Positions 1 through 7,693 of a stretch of 14,328 nucleotides of DNA are shown piece by piece. This DNA is from Methanocorpusculum sp. MCE. GTDB taxonomy: Archaea; Halobacteriota; Methanomicrobia; Methanomicrobiales; Methanocorpusculaceae. Position 1 is the first letter of the stretch, and the number at the start of each line of letters is the position of its first letter. The stretch covers positions 1 through 14,328 of the forward strand of contig NIZU01000043.1 in the NCBI GenBank assembly GCA_003315675.1, in the 5' to 3' direction. The notes under the pieces were generated by a model. That model was not told where the DNA came from, searched no databases, and was given only the letters and a program-made list of their open reading frames with translations. The position numbers and the translations under genes are program-made.

Positions 1-99
1 GTGAAGGTAACAACGCTGCAAAGAGTACGAGTGAAAAATATGCTGGCTGCATTTTGTTATAATATCTATCAGGTGAAAACGATTCAAAACAGAGTGTAA
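1..99 (+). CDS. C-terminal end of an unidentified protein, open at the window edge
   Basis: The frame starting at base 1 is open to a TAA at 97-99 and encodes about 32 residues, basic and with a hydrophobic middle (VRVKNMLAAFCYNIYQVK). It probably continues upstream outside the window. A C-terminal pattern of the form RVKxxLAAxCYNIxQ is reminiscent of the ends of some IS4/IS5-like transposases, but this is a weak resemblance and 32 residues cannot settle it. A short hairpin with a T7 run follows at 120-144 and would suit the end of this transcript. Confidence 0.3.
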   Translation: MKVTTLQRVRVKNMLAAFCYNIYQVKTIQNRV

Positions 100-119
100 A
101 TTAAAAAAAAAACGTCAAG

Positions 120-144
120 GAATAATGGGTATTCTTCTTTTTTT
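120..144 (+). terminator. Weak hairpin with T7 run after the edge gene
   Basis: GAATA (120-124) and TATTC (130-134) can pair over a 5-base loop and are followed by TTC and T7 (138-144). This lies 20 bases after the TAA of the edge frame, so it could terminate that transcript. The stem is only 5 bp, mostly A-T. A G8 run follows directly at 145-152. Confidence 0.35.
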
Positions 145-289
145 GGGGGGGGTGAGGGGGTATGGATGTAGCCAATCTTCCTTAAATCATGATTCGCGTT
201 AAAAAATGGGTTGATAGATATTCTCGTACTTTCTGTCAAAAAAAGGTTGTTAGAAATTCTCTCATAGTTTATTTTACATAAAATCGCTG
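145..289. other. AT-rich non-coding stretch with G-runs, upstream of the nif operon
   Basis: I see no gene here. The stretch begins with G8 (145-152) and G5 (156-160) and contains a 10-base palindrome AATCATGATT (185-194). An AT-rich block at about 266-284 (TTTATTTTACATAAAATC) is the best TATA-like sequence upstream of nifH. If it is a promoter element, the nifH transcript would start near 300 and carry a leader of about 300 bases. No clear GGAA-N6-TTCC element, the operator type of the archaeal nitrogen regulator NrpR, was found. Confidence 0.35.
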
Positions 290-350
290 TGAATCCAGTA
301 ACCTGAGGGGTATCTCTACTGGATCATAGGATTCAGGGGACATCTTTTTT
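290..350 (+). other. Overlapping inverted repeats ending in a T6 run
   Basis: ATCCAGTA (293-300) pairs perfectly with TACTGGAT (317-324). The overlapping TGAATCC (290-296) pairs perfectly with GGATTCA (329-335). The two pairings share 293-296, so they exclude each other. A T6 run (345-350) follows. The element could be a terminator or attenuator in a long nif leader, or the 3' end of a small RNA. No function is shown by the sequence alone. Confidence 0.4.
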
Positions 351-414
351 CAACTCGGGGCGTGGTTTTTCAGGGTTTTGTGCTTTAGGTGATTACACAA
401 ATGACGAATTCCAA

Positions 415-433
415 AGCCGGCACTCTGCCGGCT
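415..433 (+). other. GC-rich hairpin in the nifH upstream region
   Basis: AGCCGGC (415-421) and GCCGGCT (427-433) are exact reverse complements separated by ACTCT. No T-run follows, so this is not a standard terminator. It lies next to two further stem-loops (439-499 and 519-556). Confidence 0.5.
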
Positions 434-438
434 GCCGG

Positions 439-499
439 GCCGAAACGTCGAACTGTGCATCCCTGAATTGGTTGGATGCACCGTTTGGATACTTTCGGC
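439..499 (+). other. Two-helix stem-loop, candidate structured RNA leader of nifH
   Basis: GCCGAAA (439-445) pairs perfectly with TTTCGGC (493-499). Inside it, AACTGTGCATCC (451-462) pairs with GGATGCACCGTT (474-485) with one mismatch in 12, over an 11-base loop. A small internal loop (446-450 against 486-492) separates the helices. GCATCC recurs at 498-503, so GGATGC (474-479) could switch partner to the downstream copy. The arrangement resembles a folded RNA element more than a protein operator. It matches no riboswitch class I recognise. Confidence 0.45.
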
Positions 500-518
500 A
501 TCCTGGTAATTGTATGGT

Positions 519-556
519 TGTCATAAAGCGGCGAGAGTACTCTATGCCGCCTGACA
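519..556 (+). other. Imperfect inverted repeat 60 bases before nifH
   Basis: TGTCA (519-523), GCGGC (528-532) and AGAGT (534-538) face ACTCT (539-543), GCCGC (546-550) and TGACA (552-556). The three short helices are separated by small bulges, and the centre AGAGTACTCT is itself a palindrome. The element could be a folded leader segment or a dyad operator for a regulator of nifH. Confidence 0.4.
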
Positions 557-616
557 GGGAAAAATAGATTTGAAGAGCGATAGCTTTAGAAAAAAATCCA
601 CAGGAACGTGAAATCA

Positions 617-1435
617 ATGCGTCAGGTAGCAATTTATGGAAAAGGCGGTATCGGGAAATCCACAACCACACAAAACACAGTAGCGGCACTCGCTGAGGCG
701 GGAAGAAAAGTCATGGTTGTCGGATGCGATCCGAAAGCAGACTCAACACGGCTGCTTCTGAATGGTCTTTGTCAGAAGACCGTCCTCGACACACTGCGTG
801 ACGAGGGAGACGACATCGTTTTAGAAGACATCCTCAAACCAGGATTCAAAGGAACACTGTGTGTCGAGTCAGGAGGACCCGAACCGGGCGTAGGATGTGC
901 CGGCAGGGGAATCATTACCTCAATCAATCAGCTCGAATCACTTGGAGCATACACTGCTGAACTCGACTATGTATTCTACGATGTACTTGGTGATGTGGTT
1001 TGCGGAGGATTTGCTATGCCGATCCGTGAAGGAAAAGCAAAGGAGATCTACATCGTCGCGTCCGGCGAGCTCATGGCACTGTATGCAGCTAACAACATCT
1101 CCAAAGGAATTCAGAAGTACGCCAACACCGGCGACGTCCGTCTCGGCGGCATCATCTGTAACAGCCGCATGGTTGATTACGAACTCGATCTCATGACTGC
1201 GTTTGCGAAAGAACTCGGATCACACTTGATTCACTTTGTTCCAAGAGACAATATCGTCCAGCGTGCCGAGATCAACAAAAAGACCGTCATCGACTACGAT
1301 CCCACCTGTGATCAGGCCGACCACTACCGTCAGCTTTCCATGGAGATTAATTAGAATGAAATATTCGTCGTCCCCAAACCGATGTGTCAGGACATACTCG
1401 AGGAACTCATGATGGAATTCGGTATTCTCGGATAA
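617..1435 (+). pseudogene. nifH: Nitrogenase iron protein NifH, interrupted by an amber codon near its end
   Basis: NifH is the homodimeric [4Fe-4S] reductase that passes electrons to NifDK at the cost of MgATP. It has the P-loop GKGGIGKS at residues 9-16. Both cluster cysteines are present (GGPEPGVGCAGRGI and DVLGDVVCGGF), as is the Arg after the first cysteine that is ADP-ribosylated in some bacteria. The start is placed at ATG 617 because the family begins MRQVAIYGKGG; an in-frame GTG at 608 is possible. Translation stops at TAG 1352-1354 (codon 246). The same frame continues with a normal NifH tail (NEIFVVPKPM to MEFGILG) to TAA 1433-1435, which gives the usual 272 residues. The amber therefore removes 27 residues, part of the dimer-wrapping C-terminus. 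Read-through or a sequencing error are alternatives to a true null. Confidence 0.93.
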
Positions 1436-1451
1436 ACGGAGGAACAAAATC

Positions 1452-1778
1452 ATGTATCTCGTAAAAGCAGTTGTTCGTCCGGATAAGAAGGATGAAATTC
1501 TGTATGAACTTGCAGGGGCAGGATTTCACGCGGAAACCGTTGTTGAAGTCGTCGGCCGCGGAAAACAGAAAGGAATCAATCTCGGAGGAATAGTCTATGA
1601 CGAAATTCCAAAGGTTATGATTCTTGTTGCAATCCGTGATGATGACAAACGCGATGTAATTGATGTCATTCTCCGTCACGCAAAGACCGGTGAGAAGGGA
1701 GCATATGGTGATGGAAAAATTTTCATCAGTGCAATCGACGAAATCTACACCGTGTCCTCGGGCAAACCGGGGCTCTGA
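1452..1778 (+). CDS. nifI1: Nitrogenase-regulating PII-like protein NifI1
   Basis: NifI1 is a PII-family protein of 108 residues that, together with NifI2, binds the NifDK component and shuts off nitrogenase after an ammonium shift, with relief by 2-oxoglutarate and ATP. The PII fold is recognisable from the N-terminal MYLVKAVVRPDKKDEI, the T-loop-region motif VVGRGKQKGI, and the C-terminal TGEKGAYGDGKIFIS. A Shine-Dalgarno sequence CGGAGGAA (1437-1444) precedes ATG 1452. The gene lies 16 bases after the natural nifH end and is followed closely by nifI2. It appears intact, unlike the enzyme genes around it. Confidence 0.93.
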   Translation: MYLVKAVVRPDKKDEILYELAGAGFHAETVVEVVGRGKQKGINLGGIVYDEIPKVMILVAIRDDDKRDVIDVILRHAKTGEKGAYGDGKIFISAIDEIYTVSSGKPGL

Positions 1779-1792
1779 ACGGGGTGAATCAG

Positions 1793-2212
1793 ATGAAAGA
1801 GATCTTAGCCTTTGTCCGGATGAACAAAACCAATGCAACAAAACGCGCTCTCCTCAGTGCAAAAGCAGCAGGTTTCATTGCTATGAAGGTGGAAGGCCGC
1901 GGCAAACAGGTCACTGATCGTGAAAGTCTTACAGGCCTGAAAAACGATCTCATGGCAAAAGGACAGTTCGACGACATCGACGACATGCAGGAGGGCGAGA
2001 CCCTGGTCGAGGGATTCCTTGATGACTCCCGCATGTTTGCCCGCAGAATGTTCCTGATCGTCTGCGAAGACGACGAAGTTGACAAACTCGTCAAAGCAAT
2101 CATCGACGTGAACAAAACCAGCTACAAAATGGGTGACGGAAAGATATTCGTCCTGCCGCTCGAAGACGCTGTCCGGGTGCGGACAGGAGAAACCGGATCT
2201 GCAGCACTCTGA
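1793..2212 (+). CDS. nifI2: Nitrogenase-regulating PII-like protein NifI2
   Basis: NifI2 is the second PII-family regulator of the methanogen nif operon and forms a hetero-oligomer with NifI1. The protein has 139 residues, longer than NifI1 because of the T-loop-region insertion typical of the family. It contains the motif VEGRGKQVTD and a C-terminal KMGDGKIFVLPLEDAVRVRTGE, the PII signature. ATG 1793 is preferred over the in-frame GTG at 1784 because GGGGTGA (1781-1787) serves as its ribosome binding site at about 5 bases spacing. The frame is intact. nifD begins 17 bases downstream. Confidence 0.93.
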   Translation: MKEILAFVRMNKTNATKRALLSAKAAGFIAMKVEGRGKQVTDRESLTGLKNDLMAKGQFDDIDDMQEGETLVEGFLDDSRMFARRMFLIVCEDDEVDKLVKAIIDVNKTSYKMGDGKIFVLPLEDAVRVRTGETGSAAL

Positions 2213-2229
2213 TATTGGGAAGGGAGAAA

Positions 2230-3842
2230 ATGGCGATAACGGAAGAAAAGTTAGGAGAGGTACTCGGCATATACCCCGAGAAAGTACTGGTCAACCGCAG
2301 ACGCCATATTGTGCTGAAGGAACCGGATACCGAGACTGCACAGCAGATAGAAGCAAACACCCGGACACTGCCGGGCATCATAACAAACCGCGGTTGTGCT
2401 TTTGCAGGATGCAAAGGCGTGGTGGTCGGCCCTATCAAAGACATGGTTCACATTTTTCACGGGCCGGTATGCTGCGCCTTCTACACCTGGGGTACACGCA
2501 GAAACAAGGCAAAGGCAGGAGATGACGGCAAAAACTACGTCAACTACTGTCTCACCACCGACATGCAGGAGTCCGATGTCGTCTTTGGCGGAGAAAAAAG
2601 CTTGCCAAACTCATTGATGAGGCGGTTGCGATTTTTCATCCGAACGCAATCTCCATTGCGGCAACCTGTCCGGTTGGTTTGATCGGTGATGATATCGGAG
2701 CGGTCGCTGGTGTTGCGGAAGAACGTCACGGTATTCAGGTACTTGCCTTTCAGTGCGAAGGATATAAGGGTGTCAGCCAGTCTGCAGATCACCATATTGC
2801 CAACAATCTTCTGATGGACAAAGTCATCGGTAACAGCGATGTGGAGAAATGCGATGAACCATATGCCATCAATCTGCTCGGCGAGTACAACATCGGCGGC
2901 GACGGCTGGGAAATTGGTCGTATTCTCAAAGACATCGGATACCATGTGGTATGTGTTATGACCGGCGACGGATCTTACGAAGATATGAGGCTCGCCCACA
3001 CCGCTGACCTCAACCTCGTGCAGTGTCACCGTTCGATCAACTACATCGCAGAAATGCTGGAGATCAAATACGGCACGCCATGGCTGAAGGTCAACTTCAT
3101 TGGCATCACGTCCACCTGCGACTCACTGCGTGCGATGGCCGCCTACTTCGGTAACAAGGATCTCATGCAGAAGACCGAAGAGATCATCGCCCGTGAACTG
3201 GCAAGAATTCAGCCGGTTATCGATCAATACAGAAAAGTCTGCGAAGGCAAGACCGCATTCTGTTTCGTCGGAGGCTCGCGAGGTCACCACTATCAGGGTC
3301 TGTTCGCCGAGATCGGTATCGAGACGGTTCTTGCCGGATACGAGTTCGCCCATCGTGATGACTACGAGGGAAGACTGGTAATCCCCACGATCAAAAAGGA
3401 TGCTGATTCCAAGAATATTCCGGATCTGCACGTTGAGGCTGACCCCAAACGTTTCAGAATCAAGATTTCCCCCGAGCGTCTCGCCAAACTCAAGGAAAAG
3501 TTCGCGTTTAACGAGTACAAGGGACTGATCGTCGACATGAAGAAAGGAACCATCGTTGTGGATGATCTCAACCACTTCGAGACCGAGGAGTTCATCAAAA
3601 TCCTGCATCCCGACATCGTGTCCTCGGGTATCAATGACAAGTATGTCATTCAGAAGATGGGCATCCCATCCAAACAGCTGCACTCCTACGATTACAGCGG
3701 CCCATACGCCGGGTTCAACGGGGCGGTGATCTTCGCACGCGACATCAGCATGTCCTTTGCATCACCAACCTGGAACTATATTGTTCCGCCATGGAAGGAT
3801 CAGCCGCTCTTAAGCGCCACGATAAACGGAGGAGACCAGTAA
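2230..3842 (+). pseudogene. nifD: Nitrogenase molybdenum-iron protein alpha chain NifD, frameshifted
   Basis: NifD carries FeMo-co and half of the P-cluster ligands. Joining the two frames gives 537 residues. P-cluster cysteines are in NRGCAFAG, HGPVCC and TCPVGLIGDD. The FeMo-co Cys is in QCHRSINYI and the homocitrate-side His in HSYDYSGPY. Gln and His of the active-site segment are in VSQSADHHIAN. An extra segment between about IPTIKK and KGTIVVDD matches the ~50-residue insertion of clostridial and methanogen NifD. The start ATG 2230 follows AAGGGAG (2220-2226). The frame breaks at the A6 run 2594-2599: one more A restores GEKKLAKLIDEAVAIFHPN. As written, translation ends at TGA 2680-2682 after 150 residues, and the rest lies open in another frame to TAA 3840-3842. 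An indel error or rescue by slippage cannot be excluded. Confidence 0.93.
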
Positions 3843-5062
3843 TGCTTGAATACACACCCAAAGAGATGATCAAACGCGACAGCGGCGGTATGATCAATCC
3901 GGCAAAGACCTGTCAGCCGATCAGCGCAATGTATGCGGCTCTCGGCATTCACAGTTGTCTGCCGCAAAGTCATGGGTCACAGGGCTGTTGTTCGTTTCAC
4001 CGGATGCACTTAACGCGGCATTTCCGGGACCCGATCATGGCCTCGACCAGCTCCTTTACGGAAGGAGCTTCGGTCTTCGCCGGCGGCGCAAACCTCAAGA
4101 CATCGATCAAGAATGTGTTTGCAATCTACAACCCGGATGTGATTGCCATTCACACCACGTGTCTTTCGGAAACGATCGGCGACGACATTCCGACAGCCAT
4201 CCGCCAGTCGGAGATTCCCGAGGGAAAAGTGGTGTTCCATGCAAACACGCCGAGTTATCAGGGATCCCATATTACGGGATTTTCCAACAGGACCAATGCG
4301 ATGGTGACCTACTTCTCAGAGACGAAGCTTGCCGATGGAAAGAAAGAGAACTATGCAAATATCATCCCGGGTTTTGTCAACCCGGCGGACATACGGGAAA
4401 TCAAACGTCTAACCGAAGAAATGGGTATCAAATACATCATGTTCCCGGACACCTCAGGTGTTGTCGACTCACCGATGACCGGTAAGTTCGAGATGTATCC
4501 TTCCGGCGGAACGACTATTCCTGAACTGAAGAAGACCGGTGATGCAAAACTTACGATCTCACTCGGAAGGTTCGCTTCACAGATGGCTGCAGAAAGTCTT
4601 GAGAAGAAGGGCAAGATTCCGTTTGTGAGTCTCAAGGAGCCGATCGGCATCAAGGCAACAGATGAGTTCCTGATGGCCCTTCTTGGAGCATTCGCAACCG
4701 AGATCCCTAAAAGTCTTGAGTGCGAACGCGGCCAGCTGGTTGATGTGATGACTGACACCCACTTCCATTTCCATGGAAAAAAGGTGGCAATCTTTGGCGA
4801 TCCGGACGTTGTGACAGCGATGACTGAGTTCTGCCTGAGTCTTGGCATGCTGCCGGTCCATGTACTGACTGGAACACCGGGCGGTGCCCTCGGCAGCGGT
4901 CTCGGCGGTTTTGAACAGGAAGTTATGGCGATGCTTGATGAGGCAGGAGTTTGCGGAAACGTGAAGGCAGCAGGTGATTTGTTCACTCTCCACCAGTGGA
5001 TTAAGAATGAGCCGGTTGATCTCTTAATCGGCAACACCTACGGCAAGTACATCGCCCGTGCT
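3842..5062 (+). pseudogene. nifK: Nitrogenase molybdenum-iron protein beta chain NifK, 3' end deleted
   Basis: NifK pairs with NifD and supplies the other P-cluster ligands. The three cysteines are visible in NPAKTCQP, HGSQGCC and TTCLSETIGDD. The N-terminus is short, as in methanogen NifK. ATG 3842 overlaps the nifD TAA (TAATG). The NifK sequence is good for 407 residues, up to IGNTYGKYIARA at 5062. The expected continuation of about 50 residues, with the conserved GFP-x-DR segment, is absent. Instead the sequence becomes nifE in another frame, so the ORF runs on for 60 unrelated residues to TAA 5243-5245. The product lacks the C-terminal part that packs at the tetramer interface and is unlikely to be functional. 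Confidence 0.92.
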
Positions 5063-5975
5063 GCCTGTGCAGTCCAGCGGGTTTGTGGGAACCAAATAGA
5101 TCGGCTATCAGACGGCATGCGATGTACTGTTCAAACTGATCGAACCACCGACAACGAAGCTGATGCTTCACAGACGCCCGATGATAAACTATCTCGGCGA
5201 CTTCAACCTCGCCGGAGAAGCCTGGATTGTCCGCAACTATCTTAAAAAGATTGGAATTGACGTGAACGTGGTCTTCACTGGAGATTCCCGATATGAAGAG
5301 ATCCGCCGCGCCGCAAATGCTGAGTTGAATATCATCCAGTGTGCAGGATCTATGTTCTACCTTGCCCAAAAACTGGAAGAAGCCTATCATATTCCCTTCA
5401 TGCAGGTCTCCTTCCTTGGAGTGGAAGATACTGCAGACTCGCTTAGAAAGATTGCCTGGTTCACTCACGATCCGGGAATTATCCGGAGAACGGAAGAAGT
5501 GATTGCGGCAGAGCTGCGCCGTGTAATGCCGGAGATCTCCGGGTATCGCGCCGCACTTTCCGGAAAGAAGGCTGCAGTGTATGTGGGAGGCGGATTTAAG
5601 GCGATCTCGCTGATACGCCAGTTTAGGGAGATCGGGATGGAAGTCGTGATGGTCGGAACGCAGACCGGACGCCGCGAGGACTATGAGATCATTGGCGAAA
5701 TCGCCAATAACGGCACGATCATTCTCGATGATGCAAACCCTGCGGAGCTTGAAAGATTCATGCTGACACAGGGTGCGGATCTGCTGGTTGGCGGTGTAAA
5801 AGAGCGGCCGCTCGCCTACAAACTTGGAATTGCATTTGTGGATCACAATCATGACCGGAAACATCCGCTCGCAGGCTTCGACGGTGCGGTAAATTTCGCC
5901 CGTGAAGTGTACACGACGATATGTTCGCCGGTCTGGAATGCAGTCAAAGGGGGTGTAGTCCGTGGAGATCTCTGA
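5058..5975 (+). pseudogene. nifE: FeMo-co assembly scaffold NifE, 5' part deleted and amber codon
   Basis: NifE and NifN form the scaffold on which the NifB product is matured to FeMo-co. The remnant begins at the deletion junction with VLPVQSSGFVGTK and runs to TGA 5973-5975, 305 codons. Normal NifE has about 460-480 residues, so the N-terminal 160-180 with the scaffold-cluster cysteines are missing. A TAG at 5097-5099 (between GFVGTK and IGYQTACDV) interrupts the remnant. The next possible start is ATG 5163. Conserved parts that remain include INYLGDFNLAGEAW, IIQCAGSMFYLAQKLEE, and the C-terminal GFDGAVNFAREVY. The last 14 bases overlap the nifN GTG start. The lesions together make the gene non-functional. 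Confidence 0.9.
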
Positions 5976-7368
5976 CGTTTCCGTGCAGCATGGAACTCAG
6001 TCCCGTTCGATCGCGGAAAACCCCTGTAATATGTGCATGCCGATGGGGGGAATTATTGCTCTGAAAGGTATCGAAGGAGCTATGGTTATCCTGCATGGGT
6101 CACAGGGCTGCATTACATATATGCGCCGTCACATTGCCGAACACTTTGACGAACCTGTGGATGTCGGTTCATCCTCCCTAAATGAGAAAGGCACCATCTA
6201 CGGAGGATCGGCTCAGTTGAAAACCGCAATCGACAATATCCGCAAAGCCTACGACCCCGCAGTCATCGGTGTTCTGACAACCTCTCTTGCCGAAACAACC
6301 GGCTAGGACGTTCACCGGATTGTGGAAGAGTACTGCCGTGAACGCGGGGTTCCGCGGTCAATGTTCATCACGGCACCAACTCCCGGATACGGCGGGAGTC
6401 ACGGAGACGGGTACTGGTACACTCTCCGCTGCGTTGTTGAGCAGCTTTCGCTCCCGCCTGACTCGACGAATCGCCCTGATGAAGTGAACATTATCGTCCC
6501 GATCACGTTTTCCCCTGCTGACGTCCGGGAAATGAAAAGGACCCTCAATTCAATGGGTATCTCGTACACAATCTTACCAGATATCAGTGAGACGATGGAT
6601 CGTCCCTATGAAAATGCCTACACAAAAATGCCGTCAGGGGGCACATCTATGGCGGCGATCCATAATATGGGAGGAGCAAAGGCCACAATTGAGTTTGGGT
6701 CTCCAGGAGACGAACGAAAGTTTCCGGGAAAGTTTCTGGAGGAAAAATTCTGAGTTCCCTACTACCGCATAGCGTCACCCATCGGGCTTAAACAAACGGA
6801 TGAGTTTTTTGCCCTGCTGAAAAGTATCGCCGGCAAATCAATGGCCGCCGAGACGTCCGCCGAACGCGGAAGGCTGATGGATGCCATGATCGACGGTTAC
6901 AAACATGCCTTTGCCGGTCGATGCACGCAGTTCGGCGATGCTGACTTAACGTATGCACTTGCAGGATTTACCACTGAAATTGGTATGTATCCAAAAGTTA
7001 TTGCGTCCGACAGTCGGAACAAACGTTGGAAAGAAGCAGTTTCTGCGATTACCACAGACATTGGTGAGCCGGTGGCCATCTTCAGTGATACCGATTTCGG
7101 CACAGTCCGCCGCGAAAGCGAGACTGCTGGGTCGAATGTCGCCATTGGTCACTCTGACGGAAAGTATCTGGAAGAGCATTCGGGCATTCCCCTCGTCCGT
7201 CTGGGTTTTCCGATACATGACCGTATCGGTGGTCAACGTATCTGTTCCACGCTGTATGCGGGAACAAACCGGCTTCTAGATACCTGTGTGAACACCCTCC
7301 TTGAACGAAAGTACAGTACGTACCGGAAAAGAATGTATGATCAGTATTTCCCACAAATCCAGAGGTAA
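5962..7368 (+). pseudogene. nifN: FeMo-co assembly scaffold NifN with two nonsense codons
   Basis: NifN is the partner of NifE. One frame from GTG 5962 to TAA 7366-7368 encodes 468 codons of NifN-like sequence with no indel. It opens with NPCNMCMPMGGIIALKGIEG and HGSQGC, then has TSLAETTG, the P-rich APTPGYGGSHGDGY, and near the end SGIPLVRLGFPIHDRIGG. Two codons are stops: TAG 6304-6306 (codon 115, where the pattern TTG-x-DVHRIVEEY suggests Glu) and TGA 6751-6753 (codon 264, where EEKF-x-VPYYR suggests Gly). Each is one base change from the expected codon. The longest uninterrupted pieces are too short to make a scaffold subunit. Confidence 0.92.
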
Positions 7369-7370
7369 AA

Positions 7371-7679
7371 ATGGAAAAACCCAAACACCACATATTCGTC
7401 AGTGCGAGTTTCCGGCTGACCGGCAAGCAGAAAGGTTTCTGCCAGGGTAAAGATGCCGCAGAGATTGTGCAGATGATTGCAGAGGAGATTGACAATCAGG
7501 GAGTCTCTGACGAGATCATGGTTTCTACTACTGGCTGTCTGAACCTGTGTGATCAGGGACCAATAGTCATTGTGTATCCTGAGAATGTCTGGTATGGCGG
7601 GGTCACGTCTGAAGATGCTGAGGACATCGTTTCAGCTGTTCTTGGCGGCACCGTCGTGGAACGTCTCGTGATCACGTAG
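7371..7679 (+). CDS. Nif-linked thioredoxin-like [2Fe-2S] ferredoxin, first cysteine ligand replaced by Ser
   Basis: This 102-residue protein belongs to the thioredoxin-fold [2Fe-2S] ferredoxins often encoded beside nif genes, presumed electron carriers or cluster donors for nitrogenase. The family pattern is FVC-(~12)-C, then TTGCxxxC, then GPxxxVYPxxxWYGxV. Here the later elements are intact: KGFC, STTGCLNLCDQGP, and IVIVYPENVWYGGV. The first ligand, however, is Ser11 (FVSAS, codon AGT 7401-7403), one base from a Cys codon. A Ser ligand can hold a [2Fe-2S] cluster in engineered ferredoxins but would lower its potential. The ATG lies 2 bases after the nifN stop, and the next gene follows 14 bases after its TAG stop. 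Confidence 0.85.
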   Translation: MEKPKHHIFVSASFRLTGKQKGFCQGKDAAEIVQMIAEEIDNQGVSDEIMVSTTGCLNLCDQGPIVIVYPENVWYGGVTSEDAEDIVSAVLGGTVVERLVIT

Positions 7680-7693
7680 TTGTGGAGGATTCA

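Noticed and set aside
415..556. CRISPR array or tRNA in the nifH upstream region
   Set aside because: There are no regularly spaced direct repeats, and the stem-loops do not form a cloverleaf or carry tRNA signature sequences.
100..616. NrpR-type operator (GGAA-N6-TTCC) upstream of nifH
   Set aside because: No convincing match was found; scattered GGAA or TTCC words lack the partner at the right spacing.
393..689. A 98-codon open frame on the minus strand across the nifH upstream region
   Set aside because: It runs through the inverted repeats and into the nifH coding sequence, has no ribosome binding site and no recognisable protein pattern. It is a shadow frame.
3842..5245. A deliberate NifK-NifE fusion protein
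   Set aside because: The nifE part is read in the wrong frame after the junction, so the last 60 residues are not NifE; essential parts of both proteins are missing.
2230..5975. An alternative (vanadium or Fe-only) nitrogenase, suggested by the AnfO-like gene
   Set aside because: No delta-subunit gene lies between the alpha and beta genes, nifE and nifN are present, and the NifI1/NifI2 order and the NifD insertion fit the methanogen molybdenum-type operon.
1352..6306. Pyrrolysine recoding of the three in-frame TAG codons in nifH, nifE and nifN
   Set aside because: The ferredoxin gene in the same operon ends with a true TAG (7677-7679) right before the next ribosome binding site. nifN also has a TGA, nifD an indel, and nifK/nifE a deletion. 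General decay explains all lesions, and recoding would explain only three.
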